A stretch of 64,000 nt of DNA from Diprion similis (Eukaryota; Arthropoda; Insecta; Hymenoptera; Diprionidae): assembly GCF_021155765.1 (NCBI RefSeq), contig NC_060115.1:7978493-8042492 (forward strand), given 5' to 3'. Of the stretch, positions 40,001 to 53,349 are shown one piece after another. Positions within the stretch are counted from its first letter, which is position 1. Each line of letters opens with the position of its first letter. The notes under the pieces are model-generated. The model was not told the DNA's origin. It searched no databases and saw only the letters and a list, made by a program, of their open reading frames with translations. The position numbers and the translations under genes are program-made.

Positions 40001-40351
40001 AAATCAGTGATAAATTATTACGTGTTGATGATTTTTTGATCCTAAATTAAAGAAAGGTTACAAAAGAGAGTTTTACCTTGAACGGAAGATTGCGAAGCAC
40101 AATTCGAGCCTTTTTATTTTGGACCTGTACGTTTGTAGTATCTTCAGGAGCCTCTTCAACACGTTTGTTTTTCAAAATTCTTTTTTTATTCCGATAAGCC
40201 CAGGATAATTTTTTCTCTCGTCCTTTACCTGAAGTTGACAGATCGATTTTTATCAATATTAGCCGAGGCGATTTGGTTGATTTTAATCAACTAACATACG
40301 AAATATGAATTTATTTAACAACAATTCCTCACCACCATCTGATTTCTGCAT
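37006..40351 (-). CDS. RBM28: RNA-binding protein 28 / Nop4-like nucleolar RRM protein
   Basis: Nucleolar multi-RRM protein; yeast Nop4 is needed for 60S subunit maturation, and a conserved role is inferred. Minus-strand exons: 40351-40333, 40228-40077, 39989-39821, 39693-39440, 39349-38982, 38920-38563, 38484-38316, 38206-37989, 37909-37760, 37698-37240, 37128-37006. They total 2439 nt, 812 aa. Four RRMs are visible at about 46-128, 187-269, 391-480 and 536-635, then a Lys/Arg-rich tail to residue 812. Family landmarks: DVNEGKTVFLKN before RRM three, GVSAGDMARR and NMFVSRVRL before RRM four, INNNPKIFGP, RPIVAFSIENR, and a C-terminal SKWYET. An acidic D/E run lies between RRMs two and three. 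The first two RRMs look like copies of each other (see findings). It starts 666 bp from the divergent SLAIN-like gene. Confidence 0.92.
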
Positions 40352-41017
40352 AGTGATTGAAGTAATTGTCCAATTATAATAGAAACAGCTGAATTAAATA
40401 TATGTCAATAAAATCAAAGACCTTGATCTCAGAAATAATCTCAATTTGCAATATCTCTAAGACGTACACATTCTTTCATACAACTGTTTATATTTTGAGG
40501 TTAGACTGCAGCGTGTCCGACACTCACGTAAAAAAAACGTGATTATTGTGGCGGCTGAGAACCACTTTGAGAACTGAATTTCAATACTTCCCCGTATAGC
40601 CTGCAGATGTCGTTGCTACGAATGATCCTTGTGTACTTTCTGAATGGATCCGCGAAGTAAATAGATTGGCATCACTGGTTAAGATTTCCAATTTCACGTT
40701 GGTCAGTTTTCTTTATTTACTTAACAGGGTGCAAGTTTCTGTTCTGTTGGCGGAAATATTTCTTTACAACCCGCCCGTGGTTATGTTTTTTGTCCTTCCA
40801 ACTGTTTCCTCGGAATCTCTATTCAAAGGCATCAAAGACTTTATTAATAAACCGATAATAATTGTTAATTGAAAATTTTGTTGATAATTTTGTGCGTGAG
40901 TGCCTGTAGACACATTCCATTCGGGGCTTCACACCATCCGACGTATCGCTTATGTATCATTTACAACGGTAGAATGAGGTGCCTTGTATCTACATATTAT
41001 TAATACGTTACATACAC
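40352..41017. promoter_or_regulatory. Bidirectional promoter region RBM28 / SLAIN-like gene
   Basis: The 666-bp gap separates two divergent start codons and must hold both 5' UTRs and promoters. No TATA box was identified. The part near 40500-40640 and 40920-40960 is GC-richer than flanking introns. No coding sequence is seen; the 68-codon frame at 40666-40872 has no support. Confidence 0.5.
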
Positions 41018-44000
41018 ATGTCGGAGCGACGGATAAATACGGCAGAAAATATGTCAAATACTTATTGTTTTGATGAAGTGCAACCCCTTGATGTAAGCGA
41101 TATCATCGATGTTTCGGCCTTTGACTTCTCGGACGACGAGAGATGGTAAGTTAAATAATTCTTGTTGTTGTTAACAACTTTGTGGTCTTTCAACATCATA
41201 TCTCGTTTATAAAAACCTAACAAAATACATCAGCATCATTGTCAAACTAAGCGGAGAAACAGGTTATTCCATCTTTCGCCTTTACGAAACACAACGTGTA
41301 TATGTGTATATACTAGTTGGATCACCTCATCAATGATGGGTATACTCATTTCTGTCAATGACTCACACCCTGTGTATTATTGTATATTTACTGTTTACAC
41401 AAGTTTGAAAATCAATGACATCGTATGCCTAACTAAAGTACAGTTGTTTAAACAAAAGAGTTTTTTTCATTAGAAACTGATTATAACTGTCTCAGTGTTT
41501 TACTATTATAACAAAAAATTTACGAAGTTTTGTAAGTTTTATCCTTTTTGTTACGGATACTATAAATACCACCTTGTTTCAGGCTTCATGTGTGTGCAAA
41601 TTGTTCACCGGAGGGCAATGTCCAGGATCTAAACAGCTGGTTAAGAGATGGACCAGAATTAGATTTAGAGGAAAATGAAGCTCTTAATGGTTTGTCTTTT
41701 TTCATACTCATACCTATACTCGCACACACAGTGCCCGGTTAAATCTGATAGCAGGAAAGATGATCTCATTTTATGAAGTGAAGCAATGTAAATGTCTTTT
41801 GATATGTAACCATTTATGGATTTCCTAATATAGTCTGACAAATAAAACACTAGTCTGACTTATACCGGTGTTCTCAATTGTTAAATAATGTAAATTATCA
41901 TCTTTTACTTTTTTTGGAACCTTTATCATTTAACTTGCTGTTTATGTTCTTTCAGGCACAAGACGCTCTATCGACACGAGAACGTTCACAAGACCTAAAA
42001 AGCGTAACAACAGAATGAGTTTTGAATCTATAATAGAAGCATTGTCGCCACCAGCTTCAAATGTATGGAAGAGATCGTCTCCAGCAGTAGCAGGCACTAA
42101 TCTGGATGTAAGTATTCTTTGAAAACAAACTTAAATAGACTTGACACAAATTTCAACGAGTTTCTCCTTGAACCAGTCACTAGTATTAATGCTACGTTAA
42201 CACCGAGCTATTGCTATTCTAAAACTGTGAACTAATGAAAGTTATTGACACCTAAAATATCATTAAATTTCGAAATAGCTGGACAAAGAAATCAGTTTGA
42301 CAAATAGCGCAAAGGAATCCGTACCAGCTATGTTAAATCCAACATCAAGCCAAGTTAGATCTGGTATCCTTGGATCATCTGGACAAGAAAGTATGGAAGC
42401 ATTCTTGAATTTATCAAAAGCTAAAGGAATTGATTCGTTCATAAATTTGACCGAACCAGAGTTTGCCGATCCATTGATGAATGTGTCGCAGCCTTCTGAA
42501 TTGGGCTGTTCCCTGATGAACACGTCGAAAGAATCTCTATCACATGAACAAAGTATTGTAGACTCACAGATTCTAACGAATTCAATGATGAAGACAAGCA
42601 TGTTTGGCGACATATCGGATATAAATGATTTTAATGATGAGACATTTTTAAAGGAATTTGAAAACAATATCACGATAAAAAACCGTAATGCATGTGGGGA
42701 CAATACTTTTACAACCAACTACCAATCAATGGAAAAAGAAAACGTGAACAGTTTATTCAACACATGTACACCAAGATCTGCAACATCGTTACCTAGGCAT
42801 TCGTTACCTATAGAAATAAACAAACAGACAACAAATACAATTTTCACATCATCACCCGTTGAGAAGATTGATTTGGATGAAACGTTGACCACCATTCAGA
42901 GTAATGATAGTAAATTACCAAATGGATTGAACAGTACTTTTTTGTCGCAAAAACAAACTTTAGAAACTGTTAATATTACCCTTAATTTAAACCATGATTT
43001 TACTAATCATACGTCTAATGGAGATCAAGATTTAAGGAGTAATTTTTCGTCGGAAGAAAATGTCTATTGCAACAGAACATTATCTCTGGGAACAATAAAT
43101 TCAACATTTAATGGACCAACTGATTTAAGAAGAGAACTATTAGAACAAGTTCAACGTAGTACTGAGCAGAATTTAGATTCTACATACAACCACATCACAG
43201 AAGTACCTAGCAAAGATATATGTGCTATTAATCATAACAACACTTATAGAAAGAAATCTCCTAAACTCCATGTAAACCAAAACGAATCAGCAAGTCCAGA
43301 TATACCGACTCGCCAAAATAGTGACAAAAAATATTACACCTTCACTAAAAAGACGAATATGGCTGATTTAAAAGCAAAAATCGAAAATGAACCATCCCTT
43401 GAAAGGTTGGACAGTACATTTGCTAAACCTCCAATTTCAAATATCCAAAAAAAATTGCAAGCTCCTCGAGTCTTATCAAAACTACCACAATTGTTTCAAA
43501 AATCAAATCCAAACTTGGCTACAAATGGTTTGAGAACTTTTGATATACATAGATATTCTAATGTACCGAATTCAAAGTATGCAAGAACATGTCAACCAGG
43601 TATTCCAAGAAATGTCGAGGGTTCTTTGGTAAATAAATTAATGCCTTTGGGTCGATTGAAAAGCGGATCAGAACAGAGATTACTGGAAGTAGGTGGAAAT
43701 GCAAAGGAATTCCGAAACAAAGGTGCTTCCGGCTCCACTGAAAGCATCGAGAGTACGCAAAGTGCACACAGCGCTCCTGATCTTGATGACCGGCTGAGCA
43801 TCTGCTCTGATAGCAGTCATACTTCGTATAATTCGCAGCTCATAAATTCTGCGCAATTACATTACATTGCTGGGCTGCAAGAGCAAAGTAAGTAATCTGA
43901 TATTGAAAGTGCTTATGATTAGCCTTTAGAATGAAATCTCAAATAAATACTGTTCAGTTTCATTCATTCCTGAATTGCTTCAAATAAAGCGCATGATTTT

Positions 44001-44713
44001 TCTAGGCTTAAAGCAAATTTCAACACCAAAACCGAACAGAAGAGTACTGGAAAATAATTGGATGGATGCGGAAAAGGACTTGCCTTCTCCAATACTAAAA
44101 GCTACATCTCAAGAAAATGAGCATAGCTCTTCACAAACCGTAACTTGTGCCGTTAAGACTATTTCCCCATTTTTGGAGCCTGTTGGTCCATCACTCGAAG
44201 CAATAGGCGCAAGTGGTGAGTTTAATGCGTGTAAACTGGTAGGGATTTTTAGAGGTGCTTGCTTTCCATGTTTTGCTCACTCGTTTTCTGTCCTGCTTTC
44301 CTCAGAAAATCATATCAACGATGTACCATGTGTTACAACATATCAAGGACAAAATAATGTGTCAAAAAAACCAGAGGTGAGCCATAATATTCACTTAGTA
44401 TAATTTAGGTTTTTATTCCGAGATGTTGACACGGAATATACTTTACATTGAAAATTAGGTCTTCCAGCTTCTAAATGTGTAACTATCGGCAAATCAATTT
44501 ATAATCCCATTTCAGATGCTGGTTAGGCCAATGAAAAATGCAGCAATAGAAAATAAAACAAGGTTAAGAGCCCCAACTAATTGGGGTGCTCCTAACAGAA
44601 CATCTGGCGTTGGAAGTGGAATACCACGTCCAGCATCACGTATTCCAGCGCCAAGATTTTCTCGACCGAGTTATGCAAATAATCAGACAGAGTGGAAGAA
44701 AGGATGTTCGTAG
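41018..44713 (+). CDS. SLAIN motif-containing / Sentin-like microtubule plus-end protein
   Basis: Probable insect member of the SLAIN/Sentin group, which links EB1 to XMAP215-family polymerases at growing microtubule ends. Exons: 41018-41145, 41583-41689, 41956-42107, 42279-43887, 44006-44215, 44306-44376, 44516-44713. They total 2475 nt, 824 aa. An N-terminal acidic patch ends in FSDDERWLHV, resembling the SLAIN segment with WLY. Exon 4 encodes a 536-residue low-complexity Ser/Asn/Thr-rich region with repeated short NLT/NVS-type motifs. AGLQEQSLKQ resembles the SLAIN2 MQEESLRQ segment. The last exon is basic and Pro-rich, with two SxIP motifs (SGIP 793-796, SRIP 800-803), and ends EWKKGCS, like the SLAIN C-terminus. 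AATAAA at 44770-44775 follows the stop by about 57 bases. Homology in the middle is too weak to judge. Confidence 0.75.
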
Positions 44714-44769
44714 AGTTATTTGATGCTAAACAATATTACAATGCACTTGTGTTGTGAATACAATATTGT

Positions 44770-44775
44770 AATAAA
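44770..44775 (+). promoter_or_regulatory. Polyadenylation signal for the SLAIN-like gene
   Basis: A canonical AATAAA lies 57 bases after the TAG stop at 44711-44713. The spacing fits a short 3' UTR. Confidence 0.6.
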
Positions 44776-47700
44776 CTTCCGCTAGACAGAGGTGACTTAA
44801 TCTCCATGCTTGATAGTTATTTTATGTTATACTACGTAATATGTATATACAATTCTTGCTGCAGTTCTCATCAGTATCAGATTGCTATAACTTGGATTAT
44901 GAGTCAGTATTGAAAATTTTTCTGAAACACACCTATATGCTCGTTACAGCAACGAAGCACGTTTGCTCATTTATTCATTATTCGCAGTAAATATTATCCG
45001 TATTTTTTTTTCTGCTTAATGAACACTGTGTCTCAAGAAAATTAATTAGTCTAATTTCATATAAATTTCTACTTCTGAATATATGTATTCGAAACTAATG
45101 AGAACTTATTGGATCTGAAATTATTGTAAATAAATTGGAATTAGGTATTGTCATATCGATAATGCATCGCTAATATATTAGAATTTGACATGTAGTTTTG
45201 AGATATTCAATTAAATTATTTAGTGGTCACAACCAACCGATAAAAGAGTATAACCCTAGTGGTCTAGAGACCATCATTTCTTTGCTATTTTAAAAGCATT
45301 CGAATACAGGAGAAAAAATCTCTGGCAGATCTTTCTCTATAGTTCAAATATTGTATTTTACCATGAAGTTATTTACAGGTAGACTAGATTCGAATGCTGT
45401 ACAAAATTGTTGATATGTATCTTTCCTACAAACTAAATTCAATGTGAGTTTCGAAATAGTTCGGCAAACAATAATATCACTGGAAAATAATTATGAATTA
45501 AGGTAATTCTTTACAAGTAATTTTCATAGAAAAAAATTACAAGAATAATTTCGAAGCTTTTGCACTAGTACGTGAACAACAATGAAAAGATAGACTGCAA
45601 TTATCTCTGAAATTTTTAAATCTTAAACAAAGACCTTTTCTAGACTCAAAGCAAATTATATAAAACGAAACTTGTGAATCCGAAACTATACGTGTCAAAA
45701 TAAAAAGACTGAAACCATAATAACGGTGGTATTTAAAAAATAAAAGCAATGTCTTTGCTTATTTATATATCAATTGTGATGTCATATTTATGTGTCCGTC
45801 CGTTTGTGGCGTCATCCCGAAATCACACCAAGCATACGCATCATCAAAACGTTCAGTAAAAAGCTTATTAAATGCCTCATAACTTATAATTCGTGAAGTT
45901 TAAATTTAAATGATGATATAAATATCGTGTTGGGTTGTGTAAACTATAAAAAATAATTTTAGATATACCGGTTCTTTGTGTTAATATTGAACAGTAAAAA
46001 ATTGTTCATCAGAGCTTTAAATACTGGGATTCTGAGAATGAAATAAATAAAATGAGCTAATATTGAAATAATCGCGTGATTTTTTAAATAACGAGGGAAA
46101 AGCAACGTTGTTGAATCGGTATTACTATGAAGGATTTTGAGTTTGATTTCAATATGCTTTACTTTTAGTCATAATCGAAATATAAATATTTCAATTAGTA
46201 CGTGTTATAAAACGTGCTCTTCTAGAGTACCAGTAAAAAGAGATCCAGATTTTACTTTTTCCATTGAATAATTGTCGTCATTTGCAGGAAAATGAACGCA
46301 TTCTTGTTACTGTATGTTATTTAGAGAATATTTAATATGTTATTCATATAAAACTGCTGTTATTCATAATTTTGTACTCCTTCAAATTATAGGTGGATGG
46401 ATTTGTACGTACGTTTAGTTCAATAGATGTAACACTCATTTGAGGTGAAACTTTTTATACACCGTTTGCTAATACTATTGTACTACGCTCTTTACCTTGA
46501 GTGCCTTCAGCTATATTTCATCAAGAGTTACTCCTAGGTATATAATTATTATCGAGAATGGTGTATTTATATAATTATGTGTACACTACTAACTACTGCC
46601 ATCTATTGTGCGAAAAATATTGTTTCAATATACACATATTATAATTATATATAAATTATTATCATGATTTCTTCTGACTGATTAATCACCATCACTATTT
46701 TCAAGCGTCTTGCAATTCAAATACATATCTGCTTCATATTCCTAATGATGGGATAATGAAAATGCTGAATAAATCGCAAATCACATGACAATGATAAATT
46801 ACAAATCACTATTGCAAGTATTTTTCTGCCTTCAGCTATAGCGATGGTAAAATAATATATTTGTGATACATCGAAGACTACACACATCTGAGTAGCTCTG
46901 TAAGTTTTAAATGAAATCAATTACTGTGCCAAAAATTGAAAAAAAAAGTAAATGAACGATTTTAATTCATTCTTGATGTCAAGACATACGTAACGAAAAT
47001 ATTCTCCAATACAAATTTTTTATTTTTTACTTAGAGTATAAGGTCGATACATTGACATTTCCAGTCACTATAGTGAACATGAAAAGTAACATGACGATAG
47101 ACTAGATATTATTCTTTATGGAAAGTAAGTATATTTGAAATAATCGCTTTGAAAACTTTATGTTAAGTTGTGGAGTGTAAAATGAAATATACTTATATTC
47201 ACAAGTGATCAAACAGCCTGTTTTATGTTTCTATACTGTTTATTTATAAATTAAAATATACAGAAAAATCAGCTTCTCAACGGTAGAATTAGTTTGACAC
47301 ATGCAGGGTCATTTATACATTCCTGAATAAGAGTGTGGCTGACGCAACCTTTTGACCCAGCTCCTGCTTACGCGGATCTCCCTTGCTCGAGTCTCGCGCT
47401 CAGCAACGGATAAACGACTAGGTCAACTGCTTAGGAAATTTTGGTATACAGTTATTTCTCATAAATGTTTTAGCAATCAAAACACTTTAGCTCAAGCAAT
47501 AGTATAACAAATATAAGTAATAATAATCACATTGTTTAAATAATTGTTCACTCAGTGAAGAATTTATTGACAAAGAAAGTGATGCATACGATATTACTTT
47601 TATTAATTGTTATTTCAACAGGTACAAAGTTATTGATACCTCATTTACGATAAATGTTATTTCAGCATGTAACAATGATTTAGGTTTAGAATCTTGGAAT

Positions 47701-49825
47701 TTAGTTCGGCGGAAATTCACAATCCACGCGAGGTATTTGTAGTCTGTTCGCATTGCATCTCACATTTATTACCATACTCATAATATCCACTTTTCTAATG
47801 TTGGCACAAAAAGTAGATAATTTGTTATTATCGTCTATCCCGAAAGAAACATTTTATGAAAAATATTCAGTTAAGGATTACCTGCAACGAATACATATCT
47901 CATGTGTAAGGAAATCATGTGCATGACACATTACTTAATACAGACATAGAATCATTGAGATAGTACATATATATTTTTCGATTACCTATAATGATTTAAA
48001 AAAAAAGAACAAAAGTATATCTTAGTTTTCAAGTTGAATTATGGTGTAAACGTTATCCTAAAGCACCCTTGATTTGATTATTATGAGGTATACTACAGCA
48101 TACATGCAGAACTTGAGTGCATACAATAGAAATAGATCTACAATAAATTATACTTAGATAGAAAATCCTATACGCCTGTATAACTTGGTGAAATACAATA
48201 AAAACATACACACATATACATATAAATATATATATTGGATTGTCACGGCATAGTAACAAATATATCGTGGAATCTTCAGTTATGAGAAAAATTAGCCTCT
48301 TAAAACAGGTTCATCAAGATAATTATACAAGTCACCAATGTTATGAATATTCAAATGTTTAATACAAAGTACATGAAAGTCCTTCACAAAGGCACATGTT
48401 GAAACCATCTAGAGACACGGATCATAGTGCAATCTTGGATTCAAAGAATTCATACAATTAATAGAAATTCATCAGGATCCCTTATCAAGATTCCAACTAT
48501 TCTTCCAGAAAAATTTTAGGTCACTTTATCCCACAGTATATCAGGGCAAGTAAGTTTCACTTGTTTTTTTCTTACCAGTATTAGTGAACATACTGCATAG
48601 CCGTAACAAATATGTCGAACCTTATATTTCATACTATAATTACCTACAAAAAATCAGTCCAGAAATTGATGGCTAGATTTTGGTGCAAGTATAAAATGTG
48701 AAAACTAAAGTAATTGTTTAAAAATTAAGAAATGTTACATTAACTCTATAAGAATGGTAGTAAAATAATACAACTAAAAATCTATCCTAAACGATCATAA
48801 TAACTTTATCTTTCGAACACCTTTCTTTCAACTGAAATTCTATACAACTCTGCAAACTATTATACGGGCAGTTTTTCGATAAATCTTTATTCAGACCCTG
48901 TTTTAATCTATGCTAACATTATTTTGACTTTTATACAATAAGTTACTCGCTTCCTTATAATATAATATGCGCACCAATAAGTGCAATATAATAATTAATA
49001 GTCTCTCGTGAGAATAATTTCAATCATTAAATAGATCGATACACGCTGAAAAATATGTACAATGGGTCCCTATAATTCCAACTGTGATCAAGAATTGGCT
49101 GTTCAGATAATGAAAACAGTGTAAAATTTAGGTAACGAAACACTAACAAGTGTTTTCATTATCTTTTTCGTACGGAATTCACAATCTCTTTTCTTTTGTC
49201 ACATTACATGCGTACGATACTTAACACACTCTGATATGAGTGTTATTCTTTTCTTTCCTATACATATGGTTGTAGCTGCGATTTTATCTCGTACCATATA
49301 ACATGAAAGTCCAATCCAAAATCTGACGTGCAATTACTAGTTCAAACTTGACAAATTTGATGAATGTTATCAATTTTATAATTGTATCAAAATGCATTCT
49401 ACAATAATCTAAAAATTATCATTCAACGTGGTACTATGTGTTTGACTGCAGTAACATCCAGCTAGCATTTGTTTTTGAAAACTTTATCAAATTTGGTGGA
49501 GCACTCGGATTGAAAGTTAAATAATTGACTTTTACAGAATGTTAGATGAGTCTGAAACTTATTTGTCTCAGCTGCCTACAAGTTTAAACCAAAGATAGGA
49601 ATTATGTAAATATTATCTATATTGGAATGTGAACACATATTATTATAGTTATTATTGTGGATCTAAGGTTTTACGAGAGTGAATATTCTAAAAATTCTCA
49701 TCTCATTATTCAGTAAATCGTTTTATACTTAAAATGGAATTGATTGTCCGTTTCCTAGCCTTTTGATTATATGTGAGCAGTGTCATTGCAATATACAGTT
49801 TCTATAATTTATACATACAAACAAA
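44776..49825. other. ~5 kb non-coding stretch between convergent genes
   Basis: AT-rich DNA between the SLAIN-like gene and the tubby-like gene, whose 3' ends face each other. The right part is probably tubby 3' UTR. Candidate minus-strand AATAAA signals lie at 48891-48886 and near 47240. One short GC-richer island at about 47335-47420 stands out but has no open frame or recognisable RNA fold. No protein-like open frame is present. Confidence 0.5.
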
Positions 49826-52236
49826 TCACTCACAGGCTAATTTGTTATCAAAACTGCTTAATGCAATAGCAAAAGCTTGGAGTGCGCATAGTGGAAAACG
49901 GTAATCCATTGTGAAAACATCCTCAGCTACACGACCAAATTGCATCACAACGTAATCCACTGCAATAAATAAACAATAAAATGAATTATTAATTCGACAA
50001 TTTGAGTCCTGTGAAAACGGTAACCTTGTCTAAAATCGTTTCATCGTAAAATCAAAAAAATTGCAAACAAAAAGACTTTGGATTTTTGATATACAATAAT
50101 GTCATTATATATGTAAATTGTAATTACCATCACTGTCGTGAACAACTTGAAAATTTTTTACTGACGCCTGTGTAACACGTCCATGGAAATTTAGTACATA
50201 AGACTGTGTGTCATCGTTCCAAGCTGGTGTTTTGTTATGCAATTCTATCAAATTATCCATATTTTTCATTTTCCAACACTCTGTAATTCAGACCTTACAT
50301 TAAATTACAGAAAACGCATTATTCATTAAAAAAAATATCACATTTACAAGGGATAACTGGAGAATCAAAAAATCAAATACTAGTTTACAAACCTAACAAT
50401 GTTTCTGTATCATCTCGAGGACAAATCTGTACTCTTTGCTGATCTGTAGTCATTCCAGGTATGATTACAGTCATTTTTCGTGGCCCCTTGAAACCCAAAA
50501 CATTGGTATCATAAACAACTGCGGCTAGTTCTTGCCTGGGATTAGTACGCTCCTCTCTCTTTTCACTTTTCATCAAAGAATATCCATTATCATATACGGT
50601 AAACTGAGTTCCCAATAAATTAGATCGTAATTTTCCAACATAAGATTCGGCTCCTCTTGAAAGATCAGTCGGGTCAGACGAAATTAAATAATTACTCGTG
50701 GTGCTCTTCTTGCGTTTCCGTCCGGCTAGTAAAAAAACCTTTCCAAATAGGAAACTGATTATTATCAACTGAATAGTTAGAAAGAGATCCGAGTTCAACT
50801 ACGAGAATGTGAGCATACCTTTTTTCCATAGTCGCGTTCTAGATGCAGAAAGTAAGTTGGATATAAACCACGATCCATGCCTTTTCTATCACGGGTTATT
50901 CTACACTTATAATGCATTTTTTTATTGGCTGGTTGCAGAACAAATTGTTCTATATTACCCTCAACATTTCCCTCCAATTCCGGGCTCTGCAAATAAATTA
51001 TGATCAGTAACTTATTTGCAGTATCAAGCGAATGTAGCTAATTCTTGAACTTGAAACAATTGAGTATCATCTATACATTTAAATGTTTACTCAAATTACA
51101 GTTACCGAGGAATGATTTTCGCCATTGATCGCATTAATTGACCCATCAACAGGAGCTACTCTAAGAGGTGATTGGCTGTGAAGAGCTTCAGATGGTGATC
51201 TCAAATCCACCGGGGATGATTCTTCATCTGCACCATCACAACGTTCCGTCCCATCATAAAATCCACTCTCTGTCCTGATATCTGAAAGAAAAATGACCAC
51301 ATGTATCAACGAGATTCATTCATAATGGAAACACATCGCATTTGAGGTCTGTAGAATTTCTGGTTACCTGTTACTTCTGACTCCATAGTTTTATTTTCCT
51401 GTAATACTCCCATGTCAGGATTACTGGGTGACATTGTGAACTGCATAGGTCCGTCGTAGCCTACCTCAGAATTAAAGCAATAGTGAAGAAACTTTATTGA
51501 ACTAAAAGTTGATTGAACAGAAATAATTAAATCTGAAATCTAAGAACAATATTCTAATATTTGAGAATAATGTGTGAACTTCAATAAAAGAGTTCGAGAT
51601 ATTTTATGGCCGATTGACTATGAAGTTATTAATTATATTATATTAGATGATAAGAATGTAGAGGCAGTTGGGCCATTTTACCATGAAGCTCTCTATTTGG
51701 ATTTAACCATTTAGTAGAGTGGCTGCTATATTGTGAACTAGAGATATTTGATGCCTGTACCATACCGCCAGCGCCGCTCTGTCGTTTCTGTTTCATTTTC
51801 TGCGCTATTATTTGCCTCTGGAATATTAGATGATATACGTATGATGAATTACTGAAGCGTTAGGAGCAAATATTTGATTGGGAAATAATGTTGAACCTAC
51901 CCATCATGGGTTGAGAAGATATAAGATACAGAAAAAACAGTTTAGTTCATGCAATTAATCTAAATTCTAATTTAAAAAGAGTGAATAACTATAATTACAT
52001 GTAACATGAACTCGTCGCGCAATGATAGTGTAAGATAAGTATCAACACGTGTATTCAGGGAGCCTACGCTGACATATGAAACGAATTAAGTATTAAAAGA
52101 TCCGATAATTAAAAAGGTTAGACTCAACTCAACGTTCAACGCCCAAACGTTCATTTTCGATAATATACAATAAATAATTGTTGTACTTGCTAACCTGTTG
52201 CTCGAGTTTCTGCTGTCTCAGATCCAAGGATGTCAT
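49826..52236 (-). CDS. ktub: Tubby-like protein (king tubby / TULP type)
   Basis: Tubby-family protein. Tubby domains bind membrane PI(4,5)P2 and, with the IFT-A complex, help deliver receptors to cilia; in flies king tubby acts in cilia and photoreceptors. Minus-strand exons: 52236-52195, 51817-51682, 51460-51368, 51281-51106, 50986-50819, 50738-50393, 50280-50128, 49959-49826. They total 1248 nt, 415 aa. The N-terminus ([20 protein letters not shown]) matches the short conserved basic segment of vertebrate TUB. A variable linker follows. The tubby domain runs from about residue 175 to the end, with [55 protein letters not shown] and the terminal FDNKLACE. It is a short-N-terminus form compared with human TUB. 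It starts 1.1 kb from divergent FKBP59. Confidence 0.95.
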
Positions 52237-53349
52237 TTTTAATGTATTTACTTTTATTTATTATGAGAACGACTGACCGTGGCTGTCAAATTATTGCAAA
52301 ATGGGTTTGTTTACATCACGTACAAATTCCCCGTTGCCTGGGCTGCCTAGGCAACCGTTTTGCGCTTTCGTAATAGGGATGTGGAGGCGACGTCTACTTG
52401 CTTTTATCATTGCCAGTACAAATTCCCTAGAAAAAAAAGTTAGAGGGATTCGAGGAACGCGCTTATCGAAAACTTGGTATGTAACGGATACGTTGACTGA
52501 TATTGCACTTCGGTCAATCCTTGCAAATTGAATTAAATTTTTAAATTTAATGCACAAATTTCGTTAAGACGGTTGAATTGAACTTACAGGAAACGTTCAT
52601 CAAGTGCTAGAGATTATAGATCGCAAAAGACACGACAGCACTTGTCCATCTAGGTATAAGTTTTTTTATGCCCGAAGTTCTTGGTTAAAATCGTTGAAAT
52701 CTTCGTGATTTAATGCATATCTATATTAGTGTATAGACTAAGTCCGTGGTATAGACGGTATAGACTGTGCCGCTACTGCCTTGCACACTTTTTTGGACGC
52801 TGGCTGCGAAACGTTCTAGCAAATTCCACGGAATCGATTGAAATCAGAGTAGTTATAAAAGGAATACTCGACGTATAAGCGAAAGTTAGTGCATTCAGCT
52901 CTCGAAACGGTCTATAACATTTCGACGGGTAATTTTCTTTTTTAATTCAACGTTATAATCCATTTATAGGTACCGATGTAAGTTCCAATAACCTATAATG
53001 ATCGGCGGATATTTGAATTGTTCATTTAATCTGTCAGGACTAACGTATATTTTTACGGTTATTTTTTCATTACAATTCGAAAATAATTGCATATACGTTT
53101 TGTTACTTTTATCACTGGTAAAAACTCCAAATCAAATTCATAAATCGTTATATCATTCCAATTTAATATATTCTCAATATATACGTTTTTTTAATTCGCA
53201 TACAAACTGCATTTCATTTCGTCTTAGGTACGTTTTCTACACTTGCCAACAGCTAGTCACATTAACGAGATAGATCAGGGCAACGTTAATTGCATTAAAA
53301 TGCTTAATATTTTCCCTCATTGGTATAACGCTTTATTTTCCTATCAAGA
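52237..53349. promoter_or_regulatory. Divergent promoter region ktub / FKBP59
   Basis: The 1.1-kb gap holds both promoters. For the plus strand, TATAAAAG at 52854-52861 is followed by a probable 5' UTR exon ending near 52977 before the donor GTAAGT. An acceptor just before the FKBP59 ATG (CTATCAAG, ending 53348) would complete a 5' UTR intron. Reading frames at 52291-52557 and 52998-53273 have no support as genes. Confidence 0.45.
52854..52861 (+). promoter_or_regulatory. TATA box, probable FKBP59 promoter
   Basis: TATAAAAG with a possible initiator about 30 bases downstream (TGCATTCAG near 52890). It is correctly placed for the inferred FKBP59 5' UTR exon. Sequence evidence only. Confidence 0.5.

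Noticed and set aside
52291-52557. Overlapping open frames on both strands upstream of ktub
   Set aside because: They lie in a divergent promoter region, resemble nothing known and have no splice partners.
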